DNA from: Sphingobacteriia bacterium
GTDB lineage: Bacteria > Bacteroidota > Bacteroidia > Bacteroidales > UBA7960
Direction of reading: 5' to 3'
Length of the DNA stretch: 64,000 bases
Assembly (NCBI GenBank): GCA_011390785.1
Contig: JAABRR010000007.1
Coordinates: 1 to 64,000, forward strand
Every line of letters starts with the position of its first letter. The first letter of the stretch is position 1. A model generated the notes under the pieces. It was given only the letters and a program-made list of their open reading frames with translations. It made no database searches and had not been told where the DNA came from. Shown piece by piece: positions 10,360-19,300 of this stretch. A program made the position numbers and the translations under genes.

Positions 10360-12054
10360 AGATAGTCTCTGTCTTTCCTTTAGTGGTTCAGAAGAGGGTA
10401 CCAGAGGAGGAAATCTCTCAGTATCCGGAAACAGAAACTGTTGATCGGCAAGAAGCTGTTCTCTTAAACGGGGATAACTCAAATCGTGCAGCTCCGTATT
10501 GGTTTCCAGAGCCATGGATGCTGCTGTGGTGGCTGATTGCCCCAGAATCATAAAGACAGGTTCCATGCGGATAGAGCCGTAGGCAATGTGAGATGCTGAC
10601 ATGGCGCAGGTTACGAGCAAATTATCACATTCATTTCGTTTGGGCAATATGCTGGCGTATGGTATGGCATAAGCACCTCCGGCCCATACTTCAATGTTTC
10701 CTTCGTTTTGTACGCAACCCATCCTGGTTATGTATCGTTGCACATTGTGCGAATCCATGGTGTAGGAACCCATGCCAATTGATTGGTCGGCTATAGTTAT
10801 TCTGCGGCAATCGTTCTCGGTCATTACATACTCTCCAATCATTCTTCTTGCCTCGCGCACGTAAATCTGATCGGGCCAGTGACCGTTGTTGGTGAATTCA
10901 TCAGCAGGCAGACCCCATTTTTTTACTTCATCTCTAATGTTTTTGGGCACACGCGGATGGTTGGCCAGCGTCCACATCAGTCCTTTCTGGTAATGCTCCT
11001 GTTCGGCTATGATGCTTTGTCTAATGCTATAGTTTCCATTGGGGTACTCATAGTTGATCCCAATTTTGTTGGTGGAAACACCCCATCTGTTATTGGTGTC
11101 GGTTTTTCGGTTGGGCATCATATGTGGGAGCCAGGGAACGCGCGTTTCGCCAGCTTCGAAATTTCGGAAGAGCAATTCATACTCCAATTCATCATATCCC
11201 TGCGGTTTTTCAATAGGCACCTTGTTTTCATCAACATCGGTAAGGCTCATTCTGAAGCAATAGGCCTGAATTCGGTGATCGCCTTCAAAATCTTTGCCTG
11301 GATCATCTCCGTGCACGCCGGGTAAAATTCCGCTTCGGGGGTTACCAGGTTCAATGTAGGGATCTACAAATCCGGGGATAATGTGGTTGTGTGTCCGCAC
11401 TTTTTGTACACCATTAAGGGTTTCACCATATACCGAATTTGCTTCACGACCCACATGGTAAGATACCCCTGCCATGGCCATCAGATCGCCTTCGTATGTG
11501 GTATCAATAAAGATTTTGCCTTTGTACTCATTGCCATTTTCGGTAACAATAGAAGTGATTCTGTTTCCTCGTTTGTTAACGCCATTGCTTCCCAACACCA
11601 ACCTGTCATTGATGACCACCGGAATCCTGTTTTCTTCCAGCATTTGCTGGTAAACTGCCATGGCTGCGCTGGGTTCAAAAAACCATGACGTATCATTGGC
11701 ACCAACAATTTTGGGTTCTTCATATTTCCATTTCGATTCATCCATATAATATTCCCTGAGTCTTTGGTAAAAACCTCTCGACATGCCACCAATGGCATCG
11801 GCAATTCCAAGGTCGGTGGCCCCAAGGCCTCCGGTGGTTAGTCCGCCAATACGTTGGGAAGGTTCAACAATTATGCATGACCGCCCCATTTGGGTAGCCT
11901 TCACAGCAGCGATAATACCCGCTGAAGTAGCACCATATATCACTATGTCGTAAACAGTTTCTGCTGCCTGGCAACTTTTAAGATAAGCCGGTAACAGCAA
12001 TCCTCCGGAAAAGATGGCTGTGTTTTTAAGAAAATCTCTGCGGTTTTGGTTCAT
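10312..12054 (-). CDS. FAD-dependent oxidoreductase with Tat-type signal
   Basis: 580 residues. The N-terminus NRRDFLKNTAIFSGG is a twin-arginine signal, followed by a Cys (LKSC, residues 25-28) that could be lipidated. YDIVIYGATSAGIIAAVKA (about 35-53) is the FAD-binding turn, then VEPSQRIGGLTTGGLG, typical of the FAD_oxidored family (PF12831). IFIDTTYEGDLMAMAG and the C-terminal RMEPVFMILGQSA agree. The protein should be exported folded with its flavin. Relatives lie in many polysaccharide loci, but substrates are mostly unknown. It is followed on the same strand by the esterase; a deleted relative sits at 8211-8456. Confidence 0.85.
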   Translation of the reverse strand: MNQNRRDFLKNTAIFSGGLLLPAYLKSCQAAETVYDIVIYGATSAGIIAAVKATQMGRSCIIVEPSQRIGGLTTGGLGATDLGIADAIGGMSRGFYQRLREYYMDESKWKYEEPKIVGANDTSWFFEPSAAMAVYQQMLEENRIPVVINDRLVLGSNGVNKRGNRITSIVTENGNEYKGKIFIDTTYEGDLMAMAGVSYHVGREANSVYGETLNGVQKVRTHNHIIPGFVDPYIEPGNPRSGILPGVHGDDPGKDFEGDHRIQAYCFRMSLTDVDENKVPIEKPQGYDELEYELLFRNFEAGETRVPWLPHMMPNRKTDTNNRWGVSTNKIGINYEYPNGNYSIRQSIIAEQEHYQKGLMWTLANHPRVPKNIRDEVKKWGLPADEFTNNGHWPDQIYVREARRMIGEYVMTENDCRRITIADQSIGMGSYTMDSHNVQRYITRMGCVQNEGNIEVWAGGAYAIPYASILPKRNECDNLLVTCAMSASHIAYGSIRMEPVFMILGQSATTAASMALETNTELHDLSYPRLREQLLADQQFLFPDTERFPPLVPSSEPLKERQRLSNEPILENGCVVKYFD

Positions 12055-12089
12055 AATATCTCAAGAATTAAGAATTAAGAATGAATGTT

Positions 12090-12326
12090 CTAATTTAGAG
12101 TAATTTTTGGTAACAGAATGCTTTTTTCGCCTATCCTGATATGGTTTCCTTTTTTTGCAATATGAATATCGGGGTGAAATTTTCCAGCTACCTGCAGGGT
12201 AATTATCACCAGAATATCCTTGTTGCACTGAATATCAATCAAATGAATTTTTGAAGCATTAGGATGGGTTGTATAATATTTTAAACACGGGATGTAAAAT
12301 AAATACAGAATATTGCAAACACCTCG
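12090..12326 (-). pseudogene. C-terminal fragment of an unidentified secreted protein
   Basis: An open minus-strand stretch of about 78 codons without a start codon ends at 12090. It reads as real protein (ASKIHLIDIQCNKDILVIIT, then LQVAGKFHPDIHIAKKG, ending SILLPKITLN), with alternating hydrophobic residues as in the C-terminal beta-sandwich of polysaccharide lyases or hydrolases. A stop lies just upstream at 12327-12329. I take it as the truncated end of a lost carbohydrate-active gene; the family is not recognised. Confidence 0.4.
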
Positions 12327-12785
12327 TCAAGATAGCAAAAGTTTGAAAAATAAAAACTTCATAAAGTGCAAATGAGGTGATAGCATTTTATTATTGAAAC
12401 AAATTTACATTTCTGGTGGTTTATAGTATATGATAATCCTTGGTTTCTAACCTTATCCGAAAAGCTGATTACCAGAATCTATATGCAGAAATAATTATAA
12501 TTGCCAGTATAAGGCCCAACAGCCGGGTTTTTTAAAGTAACGAAAAGTTACTTTTTGCAATTTCTAAAGTATACTATAACAGAATTTTAAAGTTTACTGT
12601 ATAGGCGTTGTATAGATGAAATAATGCTTTTTCTTTGGTTTACGAAAAACAAATGATGGTAATATTTTTTTTTTTCTTCTGACGTAATTTACTTTTATAC
12701 TGTCAAAACACACCAGGTCGGAATCGAACACTTTTGAGTAAAGGCTCAACACACGGTTTTAACCGAAATGCCAAAATAAAAAAGT
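12327..12785. other. AT-rich leader region of the glucan locus
   Basis: No coding frame on either strand. It must contain the promoter of the plus-strand glucan operon, but no clean TTG / TAnnTTTG pair is visible; TACTTTTA near 12690 is the nearest -7 candidate. A fragment at 12712-12731 resembles a tRNA T-arm but no tRNA can be folded around it. Confidence 0.4.
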
Positions 12786-14162
12786 ATGAAGGAATTTTCG
12801 AACGGATCACTATACGCTGTCATTTACCTTTTTGTGGCAATATCTCTTGTTTTTACAGGATGCGATGATGCTATTGAGCCACCGCCAGATGATAACTACA
12901 ATAGTCACTGCCCACGACTTCGAAAGCAAATAAATACTCCTCTCACCGACGATCAACTTTTAGATCTTGTCCAAAAACAAACCCTTAAGTATTTCTGGGA
13001 TTTTGCCGAACCCAACTCAGGTATGGCGCGCGAAAGAAATACATCAGGCAATCTTGTGACTTCCGGTGGCAGCGGATTTGGCATCATGGCTATAATAGCA
13101 GGTGCAGAAAGAGGGTTCCTGGATCGCGATAAAGTTCTCGACAGGATGATCAAAATTGTTAATTTTCTGGAAACTGCTGATCGTTTTCACGGAGCATGGG
13201 CTCACTGGATGGATGGGCGCAATGGTAATGTTATCCCCTTCAGTTCGAATGATAATGGTGGAGACCTGGTAGAAACAGCATTCCTGCTACAGGGCTTGCT
13301 TACCGCCCGCGAATATTTTGATGGAGATACCCCCAAAGAAATTGCACTAAGGCAAGACATTGATACTCTTTACGGCGAAGTGGACTGGCAATGGTACACC
13401 CGTGGACAAAATGTATTGTACTGGCATTGGTCGCCCACAGTTGATTTTGCAATGAATATGCGCATAAGCGGTTGGCATGAAGCACTTATTGTATATGTGC
13501 TGGCGGCAGGTTCACCCACGTATCCCATTGCACCGGAGGTTTATCATCAAGGTTGGGCCAGGAACGGAAACATGAAAAACGGACGTTATTTTTATAATGT
13601 TCAGCTTCCGCTAGGCCCTGATTTTGGCGGCCCGTTGTTTTTCGCCCACTACTCTTTTCTCGGACTTGATCCACGTGGCCTGAACGATCAGTACGCCAAC
13701 TATTGGGACCAAAACCGCAATCATACTCTCATTAATTATAAGTATGCTATTGCCAATCCTAACGAATTCTGTCATTACTCCGATTCCATTTGGGGCCTCA
13801 CCGCCAGCGACGACCCCGAAGTGGGCTATCAGTCGCATGCACCAAATAATATTAGTGGTAGCGACAATGGCACTATTACACCTACCGCTGCCCTTTCATC
13901 TATGCCCTATACTCCCGAAGAAAGCATGAAAGCACTGAGAACTTTCTATTATTATATGAATAATAATCTGTGGGGTAGTTATGGGTTCAAAGATGCCGTA
14001 AACTTTGATCATAACTGGTATGCCGATAGCTACCTGGCCATTGATCAGGGGCCTATTGTGGTAATGATTGAAAACCATCGCTCAGGTTTGCTTTGGGATA
14101 CCTTTATGAAAAATGAGCACGTAAATAACGGACTTCAAACCTTAGGATTTTATTACGAGTGA
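12786..14162 (+). CDS. GH144-like endo-beta-1,2-glucanase, lipoprotein
   Basis: 458 residues. The signal ends in VFTGC, so the mature protein is a lipoprotein. The rest is the (alpha/alpha)6 barrel of the glycoamylase-like family (PF10091), used by GH144 enzymes that cut beta-1,2-glucan. Recognisable blocks: LKYFWDFAEPNSGMARERN near the N-terminus, ISGWHEALIVYVLAAGSPT, WGLTASD, DNGTITPTAALSSMPY and QGPIVVMIENHRSGLLWD near the end. A second, distinct copy lies at 17813. GH144 contains both endo-acting and sophorose-releasing exo-acting members; which this is cannot be told by eye. It is the first gene of the proposed operon. Confidence 0.82.
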   Translation: MKEFSNGSLYAVIYLFVAISLVFTGCDDAIEPPPDDNYNSHCPRLRKQINTPLTDDQLLDLVQKQTLKYFWDFAEPNSGMARERNTSGNLVTSGGSGFGIMAIIAGAERGFLDRDKVLDRMIKIVNFLETADRFHGAWAHWMDGRNGNVIPFSSNDNGGDLVETAFLLQGLLTAREYFDGDTPKEIALRQDIDTLYGEVDWQWYTRGQNVLYWHWSPTVDFAMNMRISGWHEALIVYVLAAGSPTYPIAPEVYHQGWARNGNMKNGRYFYNVQLPLGPDFGGPLFFAHYSFLGLDPRGLNDQYANYWDQNRNHTLINYKYAIANPNEFCHYSDSIWGLTASDDPEVGYQSHAPNNISGSDNGTITPTAALSSMPYTPEESMKALRTFYYYMNNNLWGSYGFKDAVNFDHNWYADSYLAIDQGPIVVMIENHRSGLLWDTFMKNEHVNNGLQTLGFYYE

Positions 14163-14217
14163 TAAGCTTTCATTAAGCCGTATAAAAAATATTTTAAAAT
14201 CAAAACTTCACAATGTA

Positions 14218-17200
14218 ATGATAAAAACAAACAAAATATACTTTCAATTCTTGTTTATTGGGTTACTGTTTACCTTGCCGTTTATTGTATCGGCACAGCT
14301 TTCTGTTAGTCCGGCCACATATCAGTTTCCTGCAAGACAGGTTGGTTCTGAATCAGAAGAAGTTGTATTTACCCTTGAGAACGAAGGGATTGCAGCAGAA
14401 GTAATCACTCCGGAGCAAATTCAAATTGTATCGCAAAACGGGAAAAGCACTCCTATTTCTGTAATGACATATAATATCTGGAACGACAACCAGAACTGGC
14501 CTGCCCGCCTGGCTCATATGCTTAGTGAAATCAGAATCCTTAACCCCGATCTTATAGGACTTCAGGAAGTGATTCAGCGGTCGTCTTTGCCCAATCAGGC
14601 GCAAACTCTTGCCGATTCACTGGGTTACTACTATTATTTTTCTTCGGTAGATCCTGTTACTTCGGCGCAAAGATTTGGTAATGCAATTCTTTCCCGATAT
14701 CCTCTGCTGGAAACCAACTGGAGACATCTGCAACCCGAGAACGATTATCGTATAGCAGTTCATGCCAAAATTGAAATTGCAGGAAACATTATTGATTACT
14801 ATAACACCCACTTGCACAATACCGCTGTTAATGCGCATATCAGAGAACAGCAAATCACCGATCTGTACGATTTTATTGATGATACATCAACATCAGACTA
14901 TATTTTTGTAACCGGCGATTACAACGCCAATCCCGATTGGGATGAGATGGAATTGATGTACGAAGATTTCTATGATGTTTATCCTTTTTTTCATGAAGAT
15001 CATCTGGAACCGGATCATAGCACCCTAAATTTTAACTGGGGGCATCAACAAAGAAGAATCGACTACATTTTTTTCAACAAAGCTGCTGAAACCATGCTCA
15101 TACCCCAATCGGCAGAGGTAGTCCTTGATCAACCTGATGAAAACGGAATTTATGGTTCAGACCACTTTGGTGTTTTAGCCACTTTCAACCTGCTTTCTGA
15201 TGCCGATGCCTTCCTTCTCAGAAACATCGAACAATCTCTTACTCTGCAACCCGGAGAATCTACCCAGGTGGATGTAATATTTGCCCCTTTTGTTGTGGGG
15301 CAGCATGATGTGAATCTTGAAATTCCCGGAATGACGGTACCCCTTAGCGGAGAAAGTTTTGATGCCACCATACACCAATACCCGTGGGAAGAAGATTTTT
15401 CAACAACACAACCGGGTGTATTTCCACTGGGGTGGGAAGCCAATACAGAAGTCTGGCAGGTATCTGATTCTGATAATGCTGAAGGTACTACCCCCGAACT
15501 TGGATTCGTAAATAATGCGCAGGAGGAAGGCATTTTTTGGATAAAATCTCCCTTCCTGAATACTGTCGGGCTCGATAGCATGGAGCTTTCTTTCCACCAT
15601 CAGTTAGCTGTGACTCCCGAACCGGTTAATTTTAACCTGCAACTGATGGTTTTCGGTGCCGGACAGGAATACCTGGTAATGGAGTGGTTAAATCCTGCTG
15701 CTTTTGCCGCAGAAGAGTTTACTGTTCAAATAAACAGCGCCCTGCATGGCATAGGTAGTGGGATTGTTCAGCTTGTTTGGATGGTTGATGGAATCGAAAA
15801 TCCAGGCGCCAGCTGGTTTATTGATGATGTAATGCTTACGGCTGAACCGGCCCTTTCAGTTTCTCCGGTTTCGTTTTCTTTTGAGCCTCAGCTGATCAAT
15901 ACGTCTTCTGATCAACAGATTTTTACACTTACCAATATTGGGGGTGGCACGCTGAACCTGATGCCCGGGGATATTACCCTGGTTGGAAACGATGCCGACC
16001 AGTTTGTTTTACAAAATATATCAAATCCGGTTGCTCTGGGCAATATGGAAACGGCAGAAATTTCTCTGGTATTTCAACCCGGTACAGTAGGTTTAAAAAA
16101 CATCTCATTAACTTTTCCCGGGCATGAAATTCCTGTTGACGGACTCGCTTATGACCCTACAATTACAGAAATGCCGTGGAGTGAAGATTTTAGTGGACTG
16201 GCCGGCGGGAGTATACCTTTGGGCTGGGCTACCAATGTTGTAAACTGGGGTGTTTTCAATGGCAATAATGCAGGTGGCGAAGCCCCTGAAATGGTTTTCT
16301 GGTGGCAGCCTGAAACAGCCGGAGAGTTCATTCTCACCACACCTAAAATAGAAACGCAAACCTTCGACACTCTCATATTGTCTTTCAAACATCGCATCAA
16401 TGATTTTGGCCCTCCCGGGCAATTCACCCTGAAAGTGCTGGCCATTACACCCGAAGCCACGCATATTCTGCAACAGTGGCAAAATCCTGGCAGTACCGAT
16501 CCTGCTACTTTTACAATCCTTTTAACTTCGGAGCAGGGTTTAGGAAGCAATGAATTTCAACTTGCATGGGTTTTCCAGGGGACTACCGACAATATTACGC
16601 AGTGGGATATTGATGACATATTATTGAAAGAACCTGGTAATGTTTCCGAAGCAGAGATTTTACCCAAATCTTTCGACTTTGGGCAGCAGGTTACCGGAAC
16701 ACTTTCCCAACCGGCAATATTTACTGTTCGAAACATTGCCGGTGGTACATTAAGTATTACTCCTTCCAACATTCAGATAGAAGGTGCTGATGCCAGTTCC
16801 TTCCTTTTGCAGTTACCCGCAGAGGGTATTGAACTTTCAACCTTTGAGACTGCTGAAATCTCCGTTTCTTTTATTCCGCAAACCCCTGGAGCTAAAAATG
16901 CATTACTAACCGTTCCCGGTCATCAAATTCCCCTTACCGGTTTGGGTGTAGACGTGGAATATTTCATTTACAGCGATTTCTCGGTTGTAGAAAGTGGAAT
17001 ACCCTATACCAACGTAGGTGGATTCAGAGAAGTACCCGGTTGGGCCACATCCAGTCTCAGTGCTACCGATGTTTCAGGCGAAGGAGACTTTGGCAATACC
17101 ATCTTACGTATCAATTATGATCTAACACAGACAAATGACTTTACATCTTACTGGATGTGGGCCTTCCCCTCAGCCAACATCAGTGGTCATGATAAAATGA

Positions 17201-17736
17201 TAATATTCATCAAAGCTGATGAACCTGCCAGCAATGTCAGGATTCAAATGTTCGACACAGATGGTATACAGGGATCAAACGGCGCATCTTATACCTATAT
17301 CGATGTAGACACAGAATGGCAGGGATTGGTTTTGCCTGTCAACGATTTTTCTACCATGGACTGGGCAGAGAATTTACCCGATATGAGCAAGATCCAGCGA
17401 ATAGATATCACCTTTGAGAATGGATCAACTACACCATTGCAAAATACCATTTATGTTGATATGGTGGGATTCGAGGAGCAGTCATCTTCTGCGCCAGACC
17501 TTACAAATAACGATTCTTTCCAAATGTATCCTAACCCAGCCGGGCAAAGTGTAACTCTTTTCACACCGGAACAGGCACTCATTTCATTTATTGACCTTCA
17601 TGGAAAAGTGCTGATCAATCAAATATCCGGTCAAAATCATACTACCGTAGATTTATCCGCCCTTGAAAGTGGTATTTACATAGTGAAAGTTCAAAATCAG
17701 AAAGGTACCTCAGTAAAAAAACTTTTGGTACTGTAA
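14218..17736 (+). CDS. T9SS-exported multidomain protein with EEP phosphodiesterase domain nested in an Ig-like domain
   Basis: 1172 residues with a signal peptide (1-26). Residues 27-71 are the first half of a choice-of-anchor-D (ASPM-like) domain; its second half resumes at about 327 (DADAFLL). Between them, about 79-326, lies an endonuclease/exonuclease/phosphatase domain with its metal and catalytic residues: MTYNIW (Asn86), LIGLQEV (Glu), GDYNANPD and the final SDH (315-316). Two more Ig-like domains and two beta-sandwich (choice-of-anchor J) domains follow, then a domain at about 914-1090 shared with the protein at 29477, and a type A sorting domain (MYPNPAG). It probably acts on the cell surface on a phosphodiester. 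Its place among beta-1,2-glucan enzymes suggests, but does not prove, removal of phosphoglycerol-type groups. Confidence 0.85.
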   Translation: MIKTNKIYFQFLFIGLLFTLPFIVSAQLSVSPATYQFPARQVGSESEEVVFTLENEGIAAEVITPEQIQIVSQNGKSTPISVMTYNIWNDNQNWPARLAHMLSEIRILNPDLIGLQEVIQRSSLPNQAQTLADSLGYYYYFSSVDPVTSAQRFGNAILSRYPLLETNWRHLQPENDYRIAVHAKIEIAGNIIDYYNTHLHNTAVNAHIREQQITDLYDFIDDTSTSDYIFVTGDYNANPDWDEMELMYEDFYDVYPFFHEDHLEPDHSTLNFNWGHQQRRIDYIFFNKAAETMLIPQSAEVVLDQPDENGIYGSDHFGVLATFNLLSDADAFLLRNIEQSLTLQPGESTQVDVIFAPFVVGQHDVNLEIPGMTVPLSGESFDATIHQYPWEEDFSTTQPGVFPLGWEANTEVWQVSDSDNAEGTTPELGFVNNAQEEGIFWIKSPFLNTVGLDSMELSFHHQLAVTPEPVNFNLQLMVFGAGQEYLVMEWLNPAAFAAEEFTVQINSALHGIGSGIVQLVWMVDGIENPGASWFIDDVMLTAEPALSVSPVSFSFEPQLINTSSDQQIFTLTNIGGGTLNLMPGDITLVGNDADQFVLQNISNPVALGNMETAEISLVFQPGTVGLKNISLTFPGHEIPVDGLAYDPTITEMPWSEDFSGLAGGSIPLGWATNVVNWGVFNGNNAGGEAPEMVFWWQPETAGEFILTTPKIETQTFDTLILSFKHRINDFGPPGQFTLKVLAITPEATHILQQWQNPGSTDPATFTILLTSEQGLGSNEFQLAWVFQGTTDNITQWDIDDILLKEPGNVSEAEILPKSFDFGQQVTGTLSQPAIFTVRNIAGGTLSITPSNIQIEGADASSFLLQLPAEGIELSTFETAEISVSFIPQTPGAKNALLTVPGHQIPLTGLGVDVEYFIYSDFSVVESGIPYTNVGGFREVPGWATSSLSATDVSGEGDFGNTILRINYDLTQTNDFTSYWMWAFPSANISGHDKMIIFIKADEPASNVRIQMFDTDGIQGSNGASYTYIDVDTEWQGLVLPVNDFSTMDWAENLPDMSKIQRIDITFENGSTTPLQNTIYVDMVGFEEQSSSAPDLTNNDSFQMYPNPAGQSVTLFTPEQALISFIDLHGKVLINQISGQNHTTVDLSALESGIYIVKVQNQKGTSVKKLLVL

Positions 17737-17812
17737 AAGTCACAAAATGAATGTTTTTTTATAAAAAATTGTATAGATAACCTTTAATCAGACTTATATT
17801 AACCAAAACAAC

Positions 17813-19216
17813 ATGATTATGAAAACCTTGATATCTTTTCCCCGGATCATAGTTATTTTTTCCATTGTTATGTTTTCATGCGGTAAGTCTCCGCAAACTA
17901 CAGAATTTATTTCCCGGGGAAACATAGACTATCCCCTTAGTGCTGATGATGAAGCACTGCTGGACTCCATTCAATACCATACTTTTTTGTTTTTCAAAGA
18001 CAAGGTAAATCCAGAAAAGGGTCTGTTCAAGGACCGCGCAGCAGATTATGCTCCCTCCAGTATTGCTTCAACCGGATTTGCCCTACCCACTATGGCAGCG
18101 GCAGTTGAAAGAAACTGGATGACCCGGGAAGAAGCAGCCCAGATAACTTTTAACGCACTGAATTTCCTGATAAACTCTGAACAGAGTGATGCTCCGGATG
18201 CTACCGGTTACAAAGGATTCTACTACCATTTCATTGATATGGAGACAGGCGAACGCACCTGGGAATGTGAATTATCATCTATCGATACCGGATTACTTAT
18301 GATGGGGATCATATTTTCAAGAAATTATTACAACCGTGATAATGAAACGGAAAGTCAGATCCGCGATATGGCTGCCCAATTATTGGGAAAAATGGACTGG
18401 AGCATCTTCGAAATGGGCCCGGAAACCAAACAGCCCAACACCATTTCCATGGGCTGGAAGCCAGAGGATGGTATGCTTAACTGGGGGTGGCACGGTTATA
18501 ACGAAGGACTTTTTCTTTATATTCTTGCTGCCGGAACAGGAATGGAAAACGTTGAAGAAAGTTTTGATGCCTGGCTGGCAACGTATGAATGGAAAACTCC
18601 ATATCCCGGGCTTTCTCACGTAATCTTTCCTCCCCTGTTCGGACATCAGTTTTCACATGCCTTTATCGATTTCAGAGGTATTGTAGACAAATACATGAAA
18701 GAAAAGGGTATTGATTATTTTGAAAATTCTCGTCGGGCAACACTAACACAACAGCAATATGCAATCCAGAATCCTTTTGAATGGAAAGGTTATGGTGAGT
18801 TTTGCTGGGGGGTTACTGCAAGCGACGGACCGGGGAGTGCCTATAATTATGATGGTTATGAATTTAAAGGCTATGCTGGCAGAGGTGCCGCCAGTCCCGA
18901 AGACAACTACAATGATGACGGAACCATTGCTCCTTACGGTGCACTTTCATCGCTCCCGTTTGCCCCCGAAATTGTATTTCCTACCATAAGATCAATGATA
19001 GAAATTAGTGGCGACAGCATATGGGGCCCCTACGGATTTTATGACTCTTTTAATTATACGGCAGGCTGGGTTAATGATGATTTTATCGGAGTGGCACAGG
19101 GCCCTATGCTGGTTATGATAGAGAATTTCCGTACCGGACTTATCTGGGATTATGTTATGCCAGACCCTATCATTCAAGAAGGATTAAACAAGCTTGGTTT
19201 TGAATACCTGGATTAA
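17813..19216 (+). CDS. Second GH144-like beta-1,2-glucanase, lipoprotein
   Basis: 467 residues; an ATG two codons in would also serve. The signal ends in MFSC, so it is a lipoprotein. It has the same glycoamylase-like barrel as the protein at 12786 (IASTGFALPTMAAAVERNW, WHGYNEGLFLYILAAGT, CWGVTASDG, DDGTIAPYGALSSLPFAPE, QGPMLVMIENFRTGLIWD) but is clearly diverged, so the copies likely differ in cutting mode (endo versus exo) or preferred length. It lies between the EEP protein and the transporter with short same-strand gaps, which supports one operon. Confidence 0.82.
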   Translation: MIMKTLISFPRIIVIFSIVMFSCGKSPQTTEFISRGNIDYPLSADDEALLDSIQYHTFLFFKDKVNPEKGLFKDRAADYAPSSIASTGFALPTMAAAVERNWMTREEAAQITFNALNFLINSEQSDAPDATGYKGFYYHFIDMETGERTWECELSSIDTGLLMMGIIFSRNYYNRDNETESQIRDMAAQLLGKMDWSIFEMGPETKQPNTISMGWKPEDGMLNWGWHGYNEGLFLYILAAGTGMENVEESFDAWLATYEWKTPYPGLSHVIFPPLFGHQFSHAFIDFRGIVDKYMKEKGIDYFENSRRATLTQQQYAIQNPFEWKGYGEFCWGVTASDGPGSAYNYDGYEFKGYAGRGAASPEDNYNDDGTIAPYGALSSLPFAPEIVFPTIRSMIEISGDSIWGPYGFYDSFNYTAGWVNDDFIGVAQGPMLVMIENFRTGLIWDYVMPDPIIQEGLNKLGFEYLD

Positions 19217-19300
19217 CAGGAATGTTTACGAAAAACATTAAAATGATTGGAAGATAATTATCAGAAAGGCTGATATCATCTAAAATTAATATTTGATCCA

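Noticed and set aside
12712-12731. Minus-strand sequence resembling a tRNA T-arm (GTTCGATTCC)
   Set aside because: The flanking bases do not pair to a 5-bp T-stem and no acceptor, D or anticodon arm can be built around it.
14218-17736. Reading the EEP domain as a secreted DNase
   Set aside because: Possible from the fold alone, but the sugar-locus context and beta-sandwich arms make a glycan or lipid phosphodiester at least as likely; left open rather than named.
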